Shown: positions 25,384-34,030 of the stretch, one piece after another
How the letters are laid out: the number at the start of each line of letters is the position of its first letter
Position numbering within the stretch: the stretch's first letter is position 1
NCBI GenBank assembly: GCA_031422195.1
Contig: JANOPZ010000012.1
Location: forward strand, 1-50,584
Length of the DNA stretch: 50,584 bases
Direction: 5' to 3'
DNA from: JALOTE01 sp031422195
Lineage (GTDB): Bacteria; Pseudomonadota; Alphaproteobacteria; Rhizobiales; Rhizobiaceae
Notes under the pieces: generated by a model
What the model saw: only the letters and a program-made list of their open reading frames with translations
Told to the model about the DNA's origin: nothing
The model's database searches: none
Made by a program: the position numbers and the translations under genes

Positions 25384-25408
25384 TCACCGGCCGCCCAAAG
25401 GCCGGTGA
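25384..25408 (+). repeat. hairpin between atpE and the b' gene
   Basis: Perfect 9-base arms TCACCGGCC / GGCCGGTGA with a 7-base loop, directly after atpE. No T-run follows (AAATTG), so full termination is unlikely. A plausible role is protecting the atpE message 3' end or partial attenuation, giving more c subunit than b/b'. Confidence 0.65.
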
Positions 25409-25433
25409 AATTGTTTAGGCGGGAGTAATAAGC

Positions 25434-25988
25434 ATGTTCGTATCAGCGGCATTGGCTGCAACAGAAGTTGTCGGCGAAGCTGGTTCCAGTGAAAGGGGCC
25501 TATTTCCGCCGTTTGACCCAACCCACTTTACATCACAAGTTTTCTGGCTTGCCGTCACTTTTGGCGCGTTTTACATTTTTATATCGCGCGTTGCGCTGCC
25601 GCAAGTTGGTAGCGTGCTTGAAACGCGAGCCGTCCGCATTGCAAAAGATTTAGAAGAAGCAAACGCAATGAAGGCGCAGGCTGATGCAGCACTGGCTGCC
25701 TATGAACAGTCATTGGCAACGGCCCGCAGCAATGCAAATGACATCGGTGGCCAAGCGCGCGACGCTGCAAAAGCCGACGCAGAAGCTACCCGCACTCGCA
25801 TTGAAGCCGGTTTGGCTGCTCAAATGCAAGACGCTGAACACCGCATTGGCGATATCAAAGCCAAAGCGATGGGCAATCTCGATGGCATAGCCGAGGAAAC
25901 GGCTACTGCGATTGTCGCACAATTGTTTGGTGGAAAATTCGACAAAGCCGCAATCACCGCCGCGGTTAAAGCCGCACGCGCCAGCTGA
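25434..25988 (+). CDS. atpG: ATP synthase F0 subunit b'
   Basis: One of the two different b-type stator subunits of alphaproteobacterial and photosynthetic ATP synthases (also named atpF2/atpX). The 184 residues: N-terminal LFPPFDPTHFTSQVFWLAVTFGAFYIFI with one membrane helix, then a long Ala/Glu/Lys-rich coiled coil to ~160 and the end domain binding F1 delta. FPPFDPTHFTSQVFWL is typical of b'. The gene ends 11 bases before atpF, with a GAGGAG ribosome site between. Confidence 0.93.
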   Translation: MFVSAALAATEVVGEAGSSERGLFPPFDPTHFTSQVFWLAVTFGAFYIFISRVALPQVGSVLETRAVRIAKDLEEANAMKAQADAALAAYEQSLATARSNANDIGGQARDAAKADAEATRTRIEAGLAAQMQDAEHRIGDIKAKAMGNLDGIAEETATAIVAQLFGGKFDKAAITAAVKAARAS

Positions 25989-25999
25989 GGAGCACGAAT

Positions 26000-26479
26000 A
26001 TGGACGCAACATTTTTCGCGCTGGTTGGCCTGATTATTTTCATTGGCATTATAGTCTACCTGAAAGTGCCGGGTATGGTCACAAAGGCGCTCGACGAGCG
26101 GGCCGGCGCTATTTCAGATCAATTGGCTGAAGCAAAAAGCTTACGTGAAGAAGCGCAAAAACTTTTGGTTGGCTATCAGAACAGGCGTGTTGAAGCTGAA
26201 AAAGAAGCCGAAGACATTATTGCTGCTGCAAGACGTGATGCTGACAATATCGCTGAAGAGGCCCGCGCTAAAACGGCTGACTATGTTAAACGTCGTGAAG
26301 CTATGGCTGCCCAAAAAATTGGTCAAGCTGAAACCGACGCAATCAACGACGTGAAAAGCAAGGCTGTCGAAATTGCAATTGCCGCTTCCACAAGTTTATT
26401 GAGCGACCGTATGGATGCCAAGGCTGCTGGTGATATGTTCAAATCAAGTTTAATCGAAATCAAGTCTAAGTTAAACTGA
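26000..26479 (+). CDS. atpF: ATP synthase F0 subunit b
   Basis: Peripheral stalk subunit. The 159 residues: one N-terminal membrane helix (4-22, FFALVGLIIFIGIIVYLKVP), then a charged right-handed coiled coil (EAKSLREEAQKLLVGYQNRRVEAEKEAEDI...), ending KSSLIEIKSKLN. Length agrees with alphaproteobacterial AtpF (~160). Last gene of the operon; a strong terminator begins 27 bases after the stop. Confidence 0.95.
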   Translation: MDATFFALVGLIIFIGIIVYLKVPGMVTKALDERAGAISDQLAEAKSLREEAQKLLVGYQNRRVEAEKEAEDIIAAARRDADNIAEEARAKTADYVKRREAMAAQKIGQAETDAINDVKSKAVEIAIAASTSLLSDRMDAKAAGDMFKSSLIEIKSKLN

Positions 26480-26506
26480 ACCCACATGTTTGGATTCACT
26501 TTGAAG

Positions 26507-26530
26507 GGCCGCGGGTGCGGCCTTTTTATT
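26507..26530 (+). terminator. intrinsic terminator of the F0 operon
   Basis: GGCCGC (26507-26512), 4-base loop, GCGGCC (26517-26522), then TTTTTATT. A textbook rho-independent terminator on the plus strand; it overlaps the rnhB stop codon (26526-26528) on the other strand and separates the convergent units. Confidence 0.92.
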
Positions 26531-27200
26531 GTGTATTTTTCGGTAGCGCATTTTTAAGGGGCGCAAAAGTAAACCTGTGCAGCCGGGGTACCCCGCCAAA
26601 TTCAAAAATTGCATCTGTATGGCGCAGCGCACTGCCATACCCCTTATGCTTTTCAAACCCGTAATTTGGGTGGACTAATCCAGCGTTGACCATCATTTGG
26701 TCACGCGTAACTTTGGCGACAATGGAAGCTGCCGCAATCGACACCGAGCGCTCGTCGCCCTTCACCAAAGCTGTTGCAGGGCAAGACAAACGATCAGGAA
26801 CGCGGTTGCCATCAATCAGCACATGATCTGCGCTCACGCTAAGGGTGCAAATTGCATTGCGCATCGCCATCATTGTTGCTTGCAAAATATTGAGTTGATC
26901 AATCGTCTCGGCGTTGACCGATGATATCGAAACGGAGCGGGCCGAATGTAAAATCGCTTCAAATAATGTTTTGCGTTGGTTTTCTGTTAGTTTTTTTGAA
27001 TCATTCAGCCCATCTGGCACATTAGCTAAGTCCAGAACCACTGCTGCGGCAACAACGGGGCCAGCCAAAGGCCCACGCCCTGCCTCATCAACACCCGCAA
27101 TACACATAAAGCCTTTAACTATAAGCTTGCGCTCAAAGGCATCATCAGGCCCAACGGGGCCTAAAGGAAACAACGAAGAATCGGCGCGGGTGCGAGGCAT
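26526..27200 (-). CDS. rnhB: Ribonuclease HII
   Basis: Degrades RNA in RNA-DNA hybrids and excises misincorporated ribonucleotides. The 224 residues show catalytic VDEAGRGPLAGP (Asp38, Glu39), the later acidic residues in VLIDGNRVP (Asp) and ASIVAKVTRDQMM (Asp), and HPNYGFEKHKGYGSALH-like substrate loop (HPNYGFEKHKGYGSALR). The N-terminal 30 residues before the catalytic motif are longer than in E. coli RNase HII but usual for Hyphomicrobiales. It follows the radical SAM gene after 87 bases on the same strand. Confidence 0.95.
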   Translation of the reverse strand: MPRTRADSSLFPLGPVGPDDAFERKLIVKGFMCIAGVDEAGRGPLAGPVVAAAVVLDLANVPDGLNDSKKLTENQRKTLFEAILHSARSVSISSVNAETIDQLNILQATMMAMRNAICTLSVSADHVLIDGNRVPDRLSCPATALVKGDERSVSIAAASIVAKVTRDQMMVNAGLVHPNYGFEKHKGYGSALRHTDAIFEFGGVPRLHRFTFAPLKNALPKNTQ

Positions 27201-27235
27201 AATTGCTTTTCACAGCCCGGCCAATTCTTCGCAAG

Positions 27236-27267
27236 CCCGCTGACGTACGTGGGGCGAAGCCAGCGGG
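27236..27267 (-). repeat. inverted repeat between radical SAM gene and rnhB
   Basis: Arms CCCGCTG / CAGCGGG with an 18-base centre in the 87-base gap. No T-run on the minus strand. Could fold in the mRNA between the two genes; function unknown. Confidence 0.35.
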
Positions 27268-27287
27268 ATAGAGAATTAATTAAAACT

Positions 27288-28445
27288 CTAGAAAAGACAC
27301 ATTTGTTTTGGCGCGGCATGGGGCGCTACAAACAAATCTGTGCGCAATTGCTTTCGTGAAACATTCATACCCAATTGCTTGGCTTTAATCTCAAACCTTC
27401 TCCCGATTTGCCAAGCGTATGGGCCATCTCCGCGCATCCGTTTGCCCCATTCAGCATCATAATCCTTGCCATCCCGCATTGAGCGGATCAATGTCATGAC
27501 ATGGCGGAACTTGTCAGGATAATGCCGGAGCAACCATTCTTTAAACACCGGCGTAACCTCCAGCGGCAGCCGCAGCATGACATAACCTGCCTCTTTGGCA
27601 CCGGCAGCAGAGGCCGAATCAAGCAAGCGCTCAACCTCATGGTCATTTAACCCGGGGATGATAGGAGCAGTCATTACATTGCAGGCAATACCAGCCTCAT
27701 TTAGCGCCCGCATGGTTTCAAGCCGCCGTGAAGGCGATGCAGCGCGTGGTTCCATGGCGCGCGCCAAGGTTTTATCTATCGTCGTGAGCGATATCGCCAC
27801 CTTGGCGAGCCCCCGCTCTGCCATGCGCGACAAAATATCCATATCACGCATAATCAATGCCGATTTTGTTACAATAGAAACCGGGTGGTTTTGCCGATCG
27901 AGTACTTCCAAAATACCGCGCATCAAACCCCATGTTTTTTCAATAGGCTGATAGGGATCAGTATTCGTCCCAATAGCAATGGTTTGCGGCACATAATTGG
28001 GGTGTGATAATTCACGTTCCAACAATTCAACAGCATCGGGCTTGGCATAAAGACGCGTTTCAAAATCAAGCCCTGGCGACATACCCATATAGGCGTGCGT
28101 TGGCCGGGCAAAACAATAGACACACCCATGCTCACAGCCACGATAGGGGTTAATGGAGCGATCAAATGGAACATCCGGCGATTGATTGCGGGTAATGATC
28201 GTGCGCGCACGTTCAACTTGAACAGTGGTTTTCAAAACGGGGAGTTCTTCTTCAATCTCCCAGCCATCATGAAAAATAGCCCGCTGCCCGGTTTCATAGC
28301 GCCCGCTTGGGTTAATCGCAGATGCCCGCCCGCGGCGCGTCCTGCTATCAACACGAATGCCCGCTTCTTCAATCATTTGGTTGCCATGCATTGCGCGGTG
28401 CGTGCCAAAGGCTGCTGCGCCTGCATTTGCAATTACATCCAACAT
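27288..28445 (-). CDS. PA0069-family radical SAM protein
   Basis: Uncharacterised radical SAM enzyme. The 385 residues carry the [4Fe-4S] site NPYRGCEHGCVYCFARPTHAY (Cys104, Cys108, Cys111), followed by the TIM-barrel segments TIAIGTNTDPYQPIEK, VSIVTKSALIMRD, VAISLTTID and APIIPGLND, all typical of the SplB-like/PA0069 group; the C-terminal region ends in QMCLF. Its substrate is unknown; related SplB repairs DNA photoproducts, but its extra catalytic cysteine cannot be placed here. Ribosome site CTGGAG precedes the ATG at 28445. Confidence 0.88.
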   Translation of the reverse strand: MLDVIANAGAAAFGTHRAMHGNQMIEEAGIRVDSRTRRGRASAINPSGRYETGQRAIFHDGWEIEEELPVLKTTVQVERARTIITRNQSPDVPFDRSINPYRGCEHGCVYCFARPTHAYMGMSPGLDFETRLYAKPDAVELLERELSHPNYVPQTIAIGTNTDPYQPIEKTWGLMRGILEVLDRQNHPVSIVTKSALIMRDMDILSRMAERGLAKVAISLTTIDKTLARAMEPRAASPSRRLETMRALNEAGIACNVMTAPIIPGLNDHEVERLLDSASAAGAKEAGYVMLRLPLEVTPVFKEWLLRHYPDKFRHVMTLIRSMRDGKDYDAEWGKRMRGDGPYAWQIGRRFEIKAKQLGMNVSRKQLRTDLFVAPHAAPKQMCLF

Positions 28446-28643
28446 TGGTAATTCTCCAGATTGAGCGGGTATTAATTCCTACTCTTAGAATTAGAACATT
28501 ACAAGAACAGAATTGCACATGCTTGCCAAAATGTTGAAATAGCTGGAGTGGGGCCGGATGTGATTGAAATAACCAAAGCGAAGGAACACCCATCAAGGCA
28601 TTGGGTTTAAGCCGGTCTGGACCGCTGACATAAAGCCGGTTAA

Positions 28644-29177
28644 ATGGCCGTTATGATCACAGCCTTCATCCTTGCCAATGATGACGCCAAAGCATTGACC
28701 AGAACATTGAATGCTTTAATCAGCGCAACCGTTGACGGGTTGGTCCGTGAAGTTATTCTGATTGCGAGGGGTGCCAACGAAGTTGCAACAAAAGTGGCTG
28801 ATCATGCCGGTTGCAACTTGGTTCAATTGGAACAATTTCCCGCGGCCATAAAAGCCGCAAAGGGCGAATGGCTCATTGTCTTTGAAGCCGGTGCATTGCC
28901 GGAATTAGGCTGGGTTGAGGCTGTCGGCCAGCATGTTCAATCCAATGGCGCAACTGCGCGCTTTACCCGCTCGCCTTTAACGCCGCGCAAATTGTTTGAG
29001 CGCTGGTTTCAGCCAGAACTGCCTTTGGCATTGGGCTTGATCATTGAAAAACGAAAAGTCTTGGTTTTGGGCGAAGCTGCACTCTGCCTGCCTGAAAATT
29101 TGGCGAAAGCTGCCAAGCCAAAAACTATGCCGGCAGCTCTGCGCCCCGCTTCAAATGCTCATCCAAACGGGGCATAA
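28644..29177 (+). CDS. Short glycosyltransferase-2-like protein
   Basis: The 177 residues resemble the N-terminal half of a GT-A fold: AFILANDDAKALTRTLNALI, a central EVILIARG strand, VADHAGCNLVQLEQ and KGEWLIVFEAGALPELGWVEAV, where family members place the DxD motif. Here that place reads FEAG, so the metal-binding DxD is missing, and catalytic activity is doubtful. Homologues sit next to moaB in other Hyphomicrobiales (from memory). The last 53 bases overlap the 3' end of convergent moaB. Start ATG 28644; a second in-frame ATG at 28653 is possible. Confidence 0.7.
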   Translation: MAVMITAFILANDDAKALTRTLNALISATVDGLVREVILIARGANEVATKVADHAGCNLVQLEQFPAAIKAAKGEWLIVFEAGALPELGWVEAVGQHVQSNGATARFTRSPLTPRKLFERWFQPELPLALGLIIEKRKVLVLGEAALCLPENLAKAAKPKTMPAALRPASNAHPNGA

Positions 29178-29679
29178 TTTCTACGAAATTGCAGGGCTTA
29201 TGCCGGTAATCAAACTGCGGTGCTAGAATGCCGTCCCATGCGTCTTTGCAAGCGCCGGGAGAACCGGGCAATACAAATACAAATGTGGTGCCAATCAGGC
29301 CTGCCGTGGCGCGTGATTGCAAGGTCGACGTGCCGATTTTGCCCATCGACAATGTGTGAAATGCTACCGAAAAGCCTTCCATGCGCTTTGAAAACAAAGG
29401 CTCAATTGCTTCTGGTGTCACATCGTGACCGGTAAATCCGGTGCCTCCAGTCGTGATAATACAATCGGCAATTCCGCTTTCAGCCCAGCTTTTCACGGTG
29501 CTTCGAAGCTGTGAAATATCATCAGGCTGGATTACTCGTGCCGCTAGAACATGGCCGGCATCAATGATCCGGCCCTCCAGCGTATCGCCGGATTTATCAT
29601 TGTCCAATGTGCGTGTGTTGGATGCGGTCAACACAGCAAAGCGCACGGGGACAAAGGCCCGCGATTTATCTAAAGCCAT
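29125..29679 (-). CDS. moaB: Molybdenum cofactor biosynthesis protein MoaB
   Basis: Predicted molybdopterin adenylyltransferase-type protein (MoaB/MogA fold), helping convert molybdopterin to the adenylated form. The 184 residues contain FAVLTASNTRTLDNDKSGD, the substrate loop TTGGTGFTGHDVTPEA and the FVLPGSPGACKDAWDGIL segment. Overlaps the end of ispE by 14 bases upstream and the glycosyltransferase-like gene by 53 bases downstream (convergent). No other cofactor genes are in the window. Confidence 0.93.
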   Translation of the reverse strand: MALDKSRAFVPVRFAVLTASNTRTLDNDKSGDTLEGRIIDAGHVLAARVIQPDDISQLRSTVKSWAESGIADCIITTGGTGFTGHDVTPEAIEPLFSKRMEGFSVAFHTLSMGKIGTSTLQSRATAGLIGTTFVFVLPGSPGACKDAWDGILAPQFDYRHKPCNFVEIMPRLDEHLKRGAELPA

Positions 29680-30532
29680 TGGATTTGCCTCCGCTCTTTG
29701 TGGGCAATACCCACCAGCTTGGAAATTTGGCTGCGATTAAAAGCGCAGCCGCGGAAGCCAAAGCTGCATTGAGATAAAGGCCATAACATGTCGCTCCAGA
29801 GCCGGACATACGCGTTAAGAGTGGCTGCGTTTCTGCCAAAGCAATTAAAACATCACCAATTGCCGGGCAAATTTGCAGGGCTGGCAACTGCAAATCATTG
29901 CGGGTACGCGATAACCATTCGGCGAATTCATCAAGTTCCAATCTTTCTGGCACCATAGGCAGTGCGGGGTTGTTGCGGTTGGACAACCTTTGAAAAACTT
30001 CTGGCGTGCTCACGTTTGTACGAGGGTTTACCAAAACCAAATGCAGTTCCGGCAGGTCATAAACAGCAGTTAATTGCTCGCCAATACCTTTGGCAACCAA
30101 TGGCTTGGCGGCCAAACACATTGGCACATCCGCGCCTAAGCTCATCGCAACATCAGCTACAATTGAGTCTGGGATTATGAAAATTTTAGCAATTGCCCGA
30201 AGTGTTGCAGCTGCATCACTGGACCCACCGCCGATGCCCGATGAAACCGGCAAACGTTTGGTCAAATGAATTTGTAAGGGTGCAAAATCAAATTTCGCAC
30301 GCAAATGGTCACGCGCTTTGGCTGCAAGATTATCGTTGCTGCAATCCAACCCTACAGCGAAAGGCCCATCGATTGTGAAGCTGTCTTCGGTAGTAATAGA
30401 AACAGTGATGTTGTCGCCAATATCAGCGAAAACAACCAAACTTTCCAGCAAATGGTAACCATCTGTGCGTTGTCCGGTTACATGCAATGACAGGTTTATT
30501 TTGGCAGGCGCAAACTCGATAATCGACAACAC
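29666..30532 (-). CDS. ispE: 4-diphosphocytidyl-2-C-methyl-D-erythritol kinase
   Basis: GHMP kinase of the MEP isoprenoid pathway. The 288 residues start FAPAKINLSLHVTGQRTDGYHLL, have the ATP-binding LPVSSGIGGGSSDAAATLRA and end with MSGSGATCYGLY. The GTG start immediately follows the TGA of the small upstream membrane-protein gene (TGAGTG), and the 3' end overlaps moaB by 14 bases, so sppA to moaB reads as one minus-strand operon. With the polyprenyl synthase and UbiA genes in this window it supplies quinone side chains. Confidence 0.95.
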   Translation of the reverse strand: MLSIIEFAPAKINLSLHVTGQRTDGYHLLESLVVFADIGDNITVSITTEDSFTIDGPFAVGLDCSNDNLAAKARDHLRAKFDFAPLQIHLTKRLPVSSGIGGGSSDAAATLRAIAKIFIIPDSIVADVAMSLGADVPMCLAAKPLVAKGIGEQLTAVYDLPELHLVLVNPRTNVSTPEVFQRLSNRNNPALPMVPERLELDEFAEWLSRTRNDLQLPALQICPAIGDVLIALAETQPLLTRMSGSGATCYGLYLNAALASAAALLIAAKFPSWWVLPTKSGGKSNGFR

Positions 30533-30718
30533 TCAATCCTTGCGCACATGATATTCGCCACTATCAGGATTTTTGATTAAAGTTCCTTGCGCGCCGGTTT
30601 TCTTTTCGGTTGCTTGCGCCTTGGCTTTTTGGTTCACACCGTCAGCGGTTTTTAAGAGCGATTTGTAACCAAACCACGCCAATACGCCCACAGCTGCAAA
30701 AAACAGAATTTGAGGCAT
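30533..30718 (-). CDS. Small single-helix membrane protein
   Basis: A 61-residue protein: one N-terminal membrane helix (QILFFAAVGVLAWFGYKSLL) and a Lys/Ala/Thr-rich cytoplasmic tail ending NPDSGEYHVRKD. The frame is open to 30811 inside sppA, but the ATG at 30718 has a GGAG ribosome site six bases before it. Similar small proteins occur at this place, between sppA and ispE, in other alphaproteobacteria, as I recall. No known role. Confidence 0.78.
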   Translation of the reverse strand: MPQILFFAAVGVLAWFGYKSLLKTADGVNQKAKAQATEKKTGAQGTLIKNPDSGEYHVRKD

Positions 30719-30777
30719 TGGTATCTCCAAGGGTTTAGATGCACAAACTATAATGCCCGCTCTGCGCCGTAAAGGGT

Positions 30778-31665
30778 TTAGCTTGGGGCGCTTAAACCAA
30801 TTCTTGCCCACAACGTTTGCTCATCGACACGTGCCAGCGTTTCGTCTGCCAACCCAGCGCCAATTTGGCTAAGATTTGTTTCAGCCATAAAAGAAACAGC
30901 AGGCATGCTGGCCCTCCGCCCCAAAAAGCCGCGCGGTGTTGAAATCAGTTTCAATTCAGCTTTTTCGCCGTAGCGCGTTTTGATCACAGATCGAATATCC
31001 CCAATACTGTCAATCAACCCTAAGGCCAAAGACTTTTCAGCCAGCCAATATTGCCCGTTGAAAATATCCGGGTTGTCAGCAAGTCTTGCCCCACGCCCTT
31101 CTTTTACAAGGTTGATGAAAACCTGATGCATATCGGCGAGTAATTCGTTGAGTTTGGCAACGTCTTCCTTTTTTTCCTTTTGAAACGGGTCAAGTGAAAC
31201 CTTGCTCACGCCAGCGGTGTAAACACGGCGTTCGACGCCGATACGTGAAATTGCATCAGAAAATCCGAATGTCGCTGCAACAACGCCAATGGAGCCGATT
31301 ACCGAACACGGATCTGCAATAATTTCATCGCCAGCACATGCAATCATGTAGCCACCGGAAGCCGCGGCATCTTCAACAAATATCAGAACTTTTTTGTCTT
31401 TTTCCTTGGCCAAATCGCGAATTCGCTTGTAAATCAGCCGTGATTGCACCGGCGAGCCGCCTGGCGAATTTATTATGATAGCAACTGCCGGCGCTTGTTT
31501 CACGTCAAATGCCCGCTCCAGCAATGCAGCCGTTGATGCAATCGATAATGACGGCCGAAACTGCGACCCCCCGGCTGCAATCGCGCCAGACATCCTTACA
31601 ACGGGAATAATAGGCGCATCAGAACGCCAGCGCCGCGGGATTAAAGTACGGATTTTTTCAAGCAT
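30778..31665 (-). CDS. sppA: Signal peptide peptidase SppA, S49 family
   Basis: Serine protease of the S49 family that degrades cleaved signal peptides or membrane proteins. About 295 residues: NSPGGSPVQSRLIYKRI, catalytic Ser103 in AAASGGYMIACAGDEI, and catalytic Lys155 in AGVSKVSLDPF. The 52-residue spacing equals that of the Ser147/Lys199 dyad in B. subtilis SppA. There is no clear N-terminal membrane helix, so it is the short SohB/SppA36-like type. ATG 31665 is chosen for its GGAG ribosome site; a TTG four codons earlier is rejected. Confidence 0.9.
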   Translation of the reverse strand: MLEKIRTLIPRRWRSDAPIIPVVRMSGAIAAGGSQFRPSLSIASTAALLERAFDVKQAPAVAIIINSPGGSPVQSRLIYKRIRDLAKEKDKKVLIFVEDAAASGGYMIACAGDEIIADPCSVIGSIGVVAATFGFSDAISRIGVERRVYTAGVSKVSLDPFQKEKKEDVAKLNELLADMHQVFINLVKEGRGARLADNPDIFNGQYWLAEKSLALGLIDSIGDIRSVIKTRYGEKAELKLISTPRGFLGRRASMPAVSFMAETNLSQIGAGLADETLARVDEQTLWARIGLSAPS

Positions 31666-31727
31666 TTCAGTCTCCAAACACTTTTAGCTATGTATGCTTT
31701 GAATTGTCGCGAACAAGGGGCTTTTGT

Positions 31728-32486
31728 TCAAAGCCCTTCCAGTCCATTGTTCACTGCCTCTGCCTTTGGTAAAAATGCTTCAGAACCCTTTGCGTGCAGC
31801 ACATGGGCGGGCAACAGGTTTAGTCGCGCGCGCGAGCCTTTTTTGCCACGAACAATAACGCGTATCGCTGCGGCCTCAGCGTGCGGGTGAACAGGTATAA
31901 TCTCCAGCGCACCAAAACGCCTGCCAATGGCGTTAAGAATATCTGTCAAAGATTGAGGGCGGGCTATCATTGCCATTCCGCCGCCCGGTTTTACAATGGC
32001 CGCCGCGGTGCGAATCCAATCTTCAAACAAGGTTGTGCTCATCACATGAGCATTTGCTTTGGCCGGGTCAGGGGTTTGCCGATCTGAAACATCATTAAAA
32101 GGTGGGTTGAAGATTGCAAAATCAAATCGATTGTTTATCAGGCCCGCTGCCTGCCGCTGATCCCCGCGCAAACTGACATCGGCTTCAACAATTGTGACAC
32201 GATCCCGAAAGCCGACGTTTTGCGGCAATGCCAAGCTTAGTCGCGCGCAATTGACCATAAACGAATCATGCTCAAATAGCGTTATTCGTGATTCTGAAAG
32301 GCGGCTGAGCACCGCAAATCCGGCAGCACCAGCGCCTGCTCCTAAATCGGCGCATTGGCCATCAAACCCGCGTGGAACTGCCGCAGCAAGCATCATGGCA
32401 TCAATGCCTGAACGATGCCCGGCGCCAACTGGCTGAACAAGGTGAAATTGCCCGCGATGAAACTGATCGATTGAAAAGCCACTCAT
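31728..32486 (-). CDS. tRNA1(Val) adenine-N6 methyltransferase-like (TrmN6 type)
   Basis: SAM-dependent N6-adenine methyltransferase. The 252 residues have FHLVQPVGAGHRSGIDAMMLAAAV (substrate region of the family), SAM motif ADLGAGAGAAGFAVL, an acidic EHD pocket and the catalytic NPPF motif (IFNPPFNDVSDRQTPD). By analogy with E. coli TrmN6 (YfiC) the target is A37 of tRNA-Val; identity of the target in this organism is inferred. Nine bases after the DUF2007 gene on the minus strand. Confidence 0.87.
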   Translation of the reverse strand: MSGFSIDQFHRGQFHLVQPVGAGHRSGIDAMMLAAAVPRGFDGQCADLGAGAGAAGFAVLSRLSESRITLFEHDSFMVNCARLSLALPQNVGFRDRVTIVEADVSLRGDQRQAAGLINNRFDFAIFNPPFNDVSDRQTPDPAKANAHVMSTTLFEDWIRTAAAIVKPGGGMAMIARPQSLTDILNAIGRRFGALEIIPVHPHAEAAAIRVIVRGKKGSRARLNLLPAHVLHAKGSEAFLPKAEAVNNGLEGL

Positions 32487-32495
32487 TGGGCGGTT

Positions 32496-32720
32496 TCAGG
32501 GCTGACGCAGTTCATGACCAAGCCCCGCGTCGTGCATTAGGTCAACGGCTTCTTTGAAATCATCACTGTCAACAAGGATACGCCGCATAATAAAACCGGC
32601 TGAACCTTCGAGCACGCTCATATGGCTATCGGCAATAAACGCGCGCAGCCCGGCATCTCGAAGCAGACATTCAGCGAAAGATAACAACACAGGATCGTTT
32701 GTGCGAATAAGTTCTTCCAT
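32496..32720 (-). CDS. DUF2007 family small protein
   Basis: A 74-residue soluble protein starting MEELIRTNDPVLLSFAECLL, followed by AGLRAFIADSHMSVLEGSAGFIMRRILVDSDD, a clear DUF2007 pattern (putative signal-transducing protein, ferredoxin-like fold). Function unknown. It lies immediately before the tRNA methyltransferase gene and is divergent from the polyprenyl synthase gene, the usual arrangement in Hyphomicrobiales. The frame is open to 32765, but the ATG at 32720 begins the conserved part. Confidence 0.88.
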   Translation of the reverse strand: MEELIRTNDPVLLSFAECLLRDAGLRAFIADSHMSVLEGSAGFIMRRILVDSDDFKEAVDLMHDAGLGHELRQP

Positions 32721-32872
32721 GCGTCTCAGGTCGCAAATCGGCACCGAAAGTGCAAGGGGTTGCAAAAAACTGTTGTATTGACCGCAAAATTATCAGCCGC
32801 GCGAAAATGACGCCTTTTCGAATGATGCAGGGAATGTCAATACAGCATGGATATGACAGGGGTAGTGTAAGC

Positions 32873-33886
32873 ATGGCCGTTATTGTTTCATTGGACCGCA
32901 AAAGCCGTCAGGCCAGCGTCCAAGCCCTGCTTGACCTTACTGCAGCTGATATGTCCCGTGTCAACGAGCTTATCCTGTCGAAGGCCGGCTCTGATGTGCG
33001 GCTGATACCTGAAATTGCCCGTCATCTGGTCTCATCAGGCGGCAAGCGCCTTCGTCCGATGTTGACGTTGGCGGCTGCAAAAATGTGCGGCTATACCGGC
33101 GACGCCCACATTAAACTGGCTACCGCTGTAGAATTTATGCACACCGCAACGTTGTTGCATGATGATGTCGTTGATGAAAGCGGCATGCGGCGCGGTTCGC
33201 GCACGGCCCGTGTGATTTGGGGTAATCAAGCCAGCGTTTTAGTTGGTGATTTTCTTCTTGGGCAAGCCTTCCGTATGATGGTGGACACGGGTTCGCTGGG
33301 GGCTCTTGAAGTGCTTTCAACCTCCGCTTGCGTTATTGCTGAAGGCGAAGTGATGCAGCTTGCAGCAGCAAAGAACTTAGAGACAACAGAAGACGAGTAT
33401 CTGGCTGTCATCAAAGCCAAAACAGCGTCGTTGTTTTCTGCGGCTGCTGAAATTGGCCCGATTATTGCCGGTTCTGCTAACTCTGAACGTGTTGCCTTGC
33501 GATCATATGGTATCAATCTTGGTTATGCATTTCAGCTGGTGGATGATGCACTTGATTATGGCGGCAATGCCAAAGACCTTGGAAAGAATATTGGCGATGA
33601 TTTCCGCGAAGGAAAAGTAACATTGCCAGTCTTGCTGGCTTACCGGCGTGGCACAGATGTTGACCGTGCATTTTTGCGCAGCGCGATTGAAAAAGGCGAG
33701 ACCAATGCCGACGCACTGGCACATGCCACGAGTTTAATGCGCAAATATAGCGCTTTGTCTGATACGATTTCCCGGGCTGTCAGTTATGGCCAAGTTGCGC
33801 GAGATGCATTGGCTCCACTAAATGACACGCAACATAAAGCGGCTTTGTTGGAAGTTATTGATTATTGCGTATCACGGGTCACTTAG
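32873..33886 (+). CDS. ispB: Long-chain polyprenyl diphosphate synthase (octaprenyl/decaprenyl type)
   Basis: Builds the ubiquinone side chain by adding isopentenyl units to an allylic primer. The 337 residues have GGKRLRPML (56-64), first Asp-rich motif LLHDDVVDES (DDVVD 97-101) and second motif QLVDDALDYGG (224-228). Residues before the first motif (HTATL) lack bulky aromatic chain-length stops, in keeping with a long product; exact length (C40 or C50) cannot be read. ATG 32873 (MAVIVSLDRK) is chosen over an upstream extension of 41 codons that would cover the promoter gap. Confidence 0.92.
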   Translation: MAVIVSLDRKSRQASVQALLDLTAADMSRVNELILSKAGSDVRLIPEIARHLVSSGGKRLRPMLTLAAAKMCGYTGDAHIKLATAVEFMHTATLLHDDVVDESGMRRGSRTARVIWGNQASVLVGDFLLGQAFRMMVDTGSLGALEVLSTSACVIAEGEVMQLAAAKNLETTEDEYLAVIKAKTASLFSAAAEIGPIIAGSANSERVALRSYGINLGYAFQLVDDALDYGGNAKDLGKNIGDDFREGKVTLPVLLAYRRGTDVDRAFLRSAIEKGETNADALAHATSLMRKYSALSDTISRAVSYGQVARDALAPLNDTQHKAALLEVIDYCVSRVT

Positions 33887-34030
33887 ATTTGACTTGTCCT
33901 CGTTTGGATGTTGAAGACAAGCCCTGCTTACGCCACGATGTTAATTCAAACCAATGTAACGTGAAGCCTTAAGGTGATATCACTATCTCTTATGCTTTTT
34001 GATCGACAGCACATTTGAAGGTGGATAATT

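Noticed and set aside
27236..27267. Terminator for the radical SAM gene
   Set aside because: The stem is only 7 bp with an 18-base loop and no T-run; listed only as an inverted repeat.
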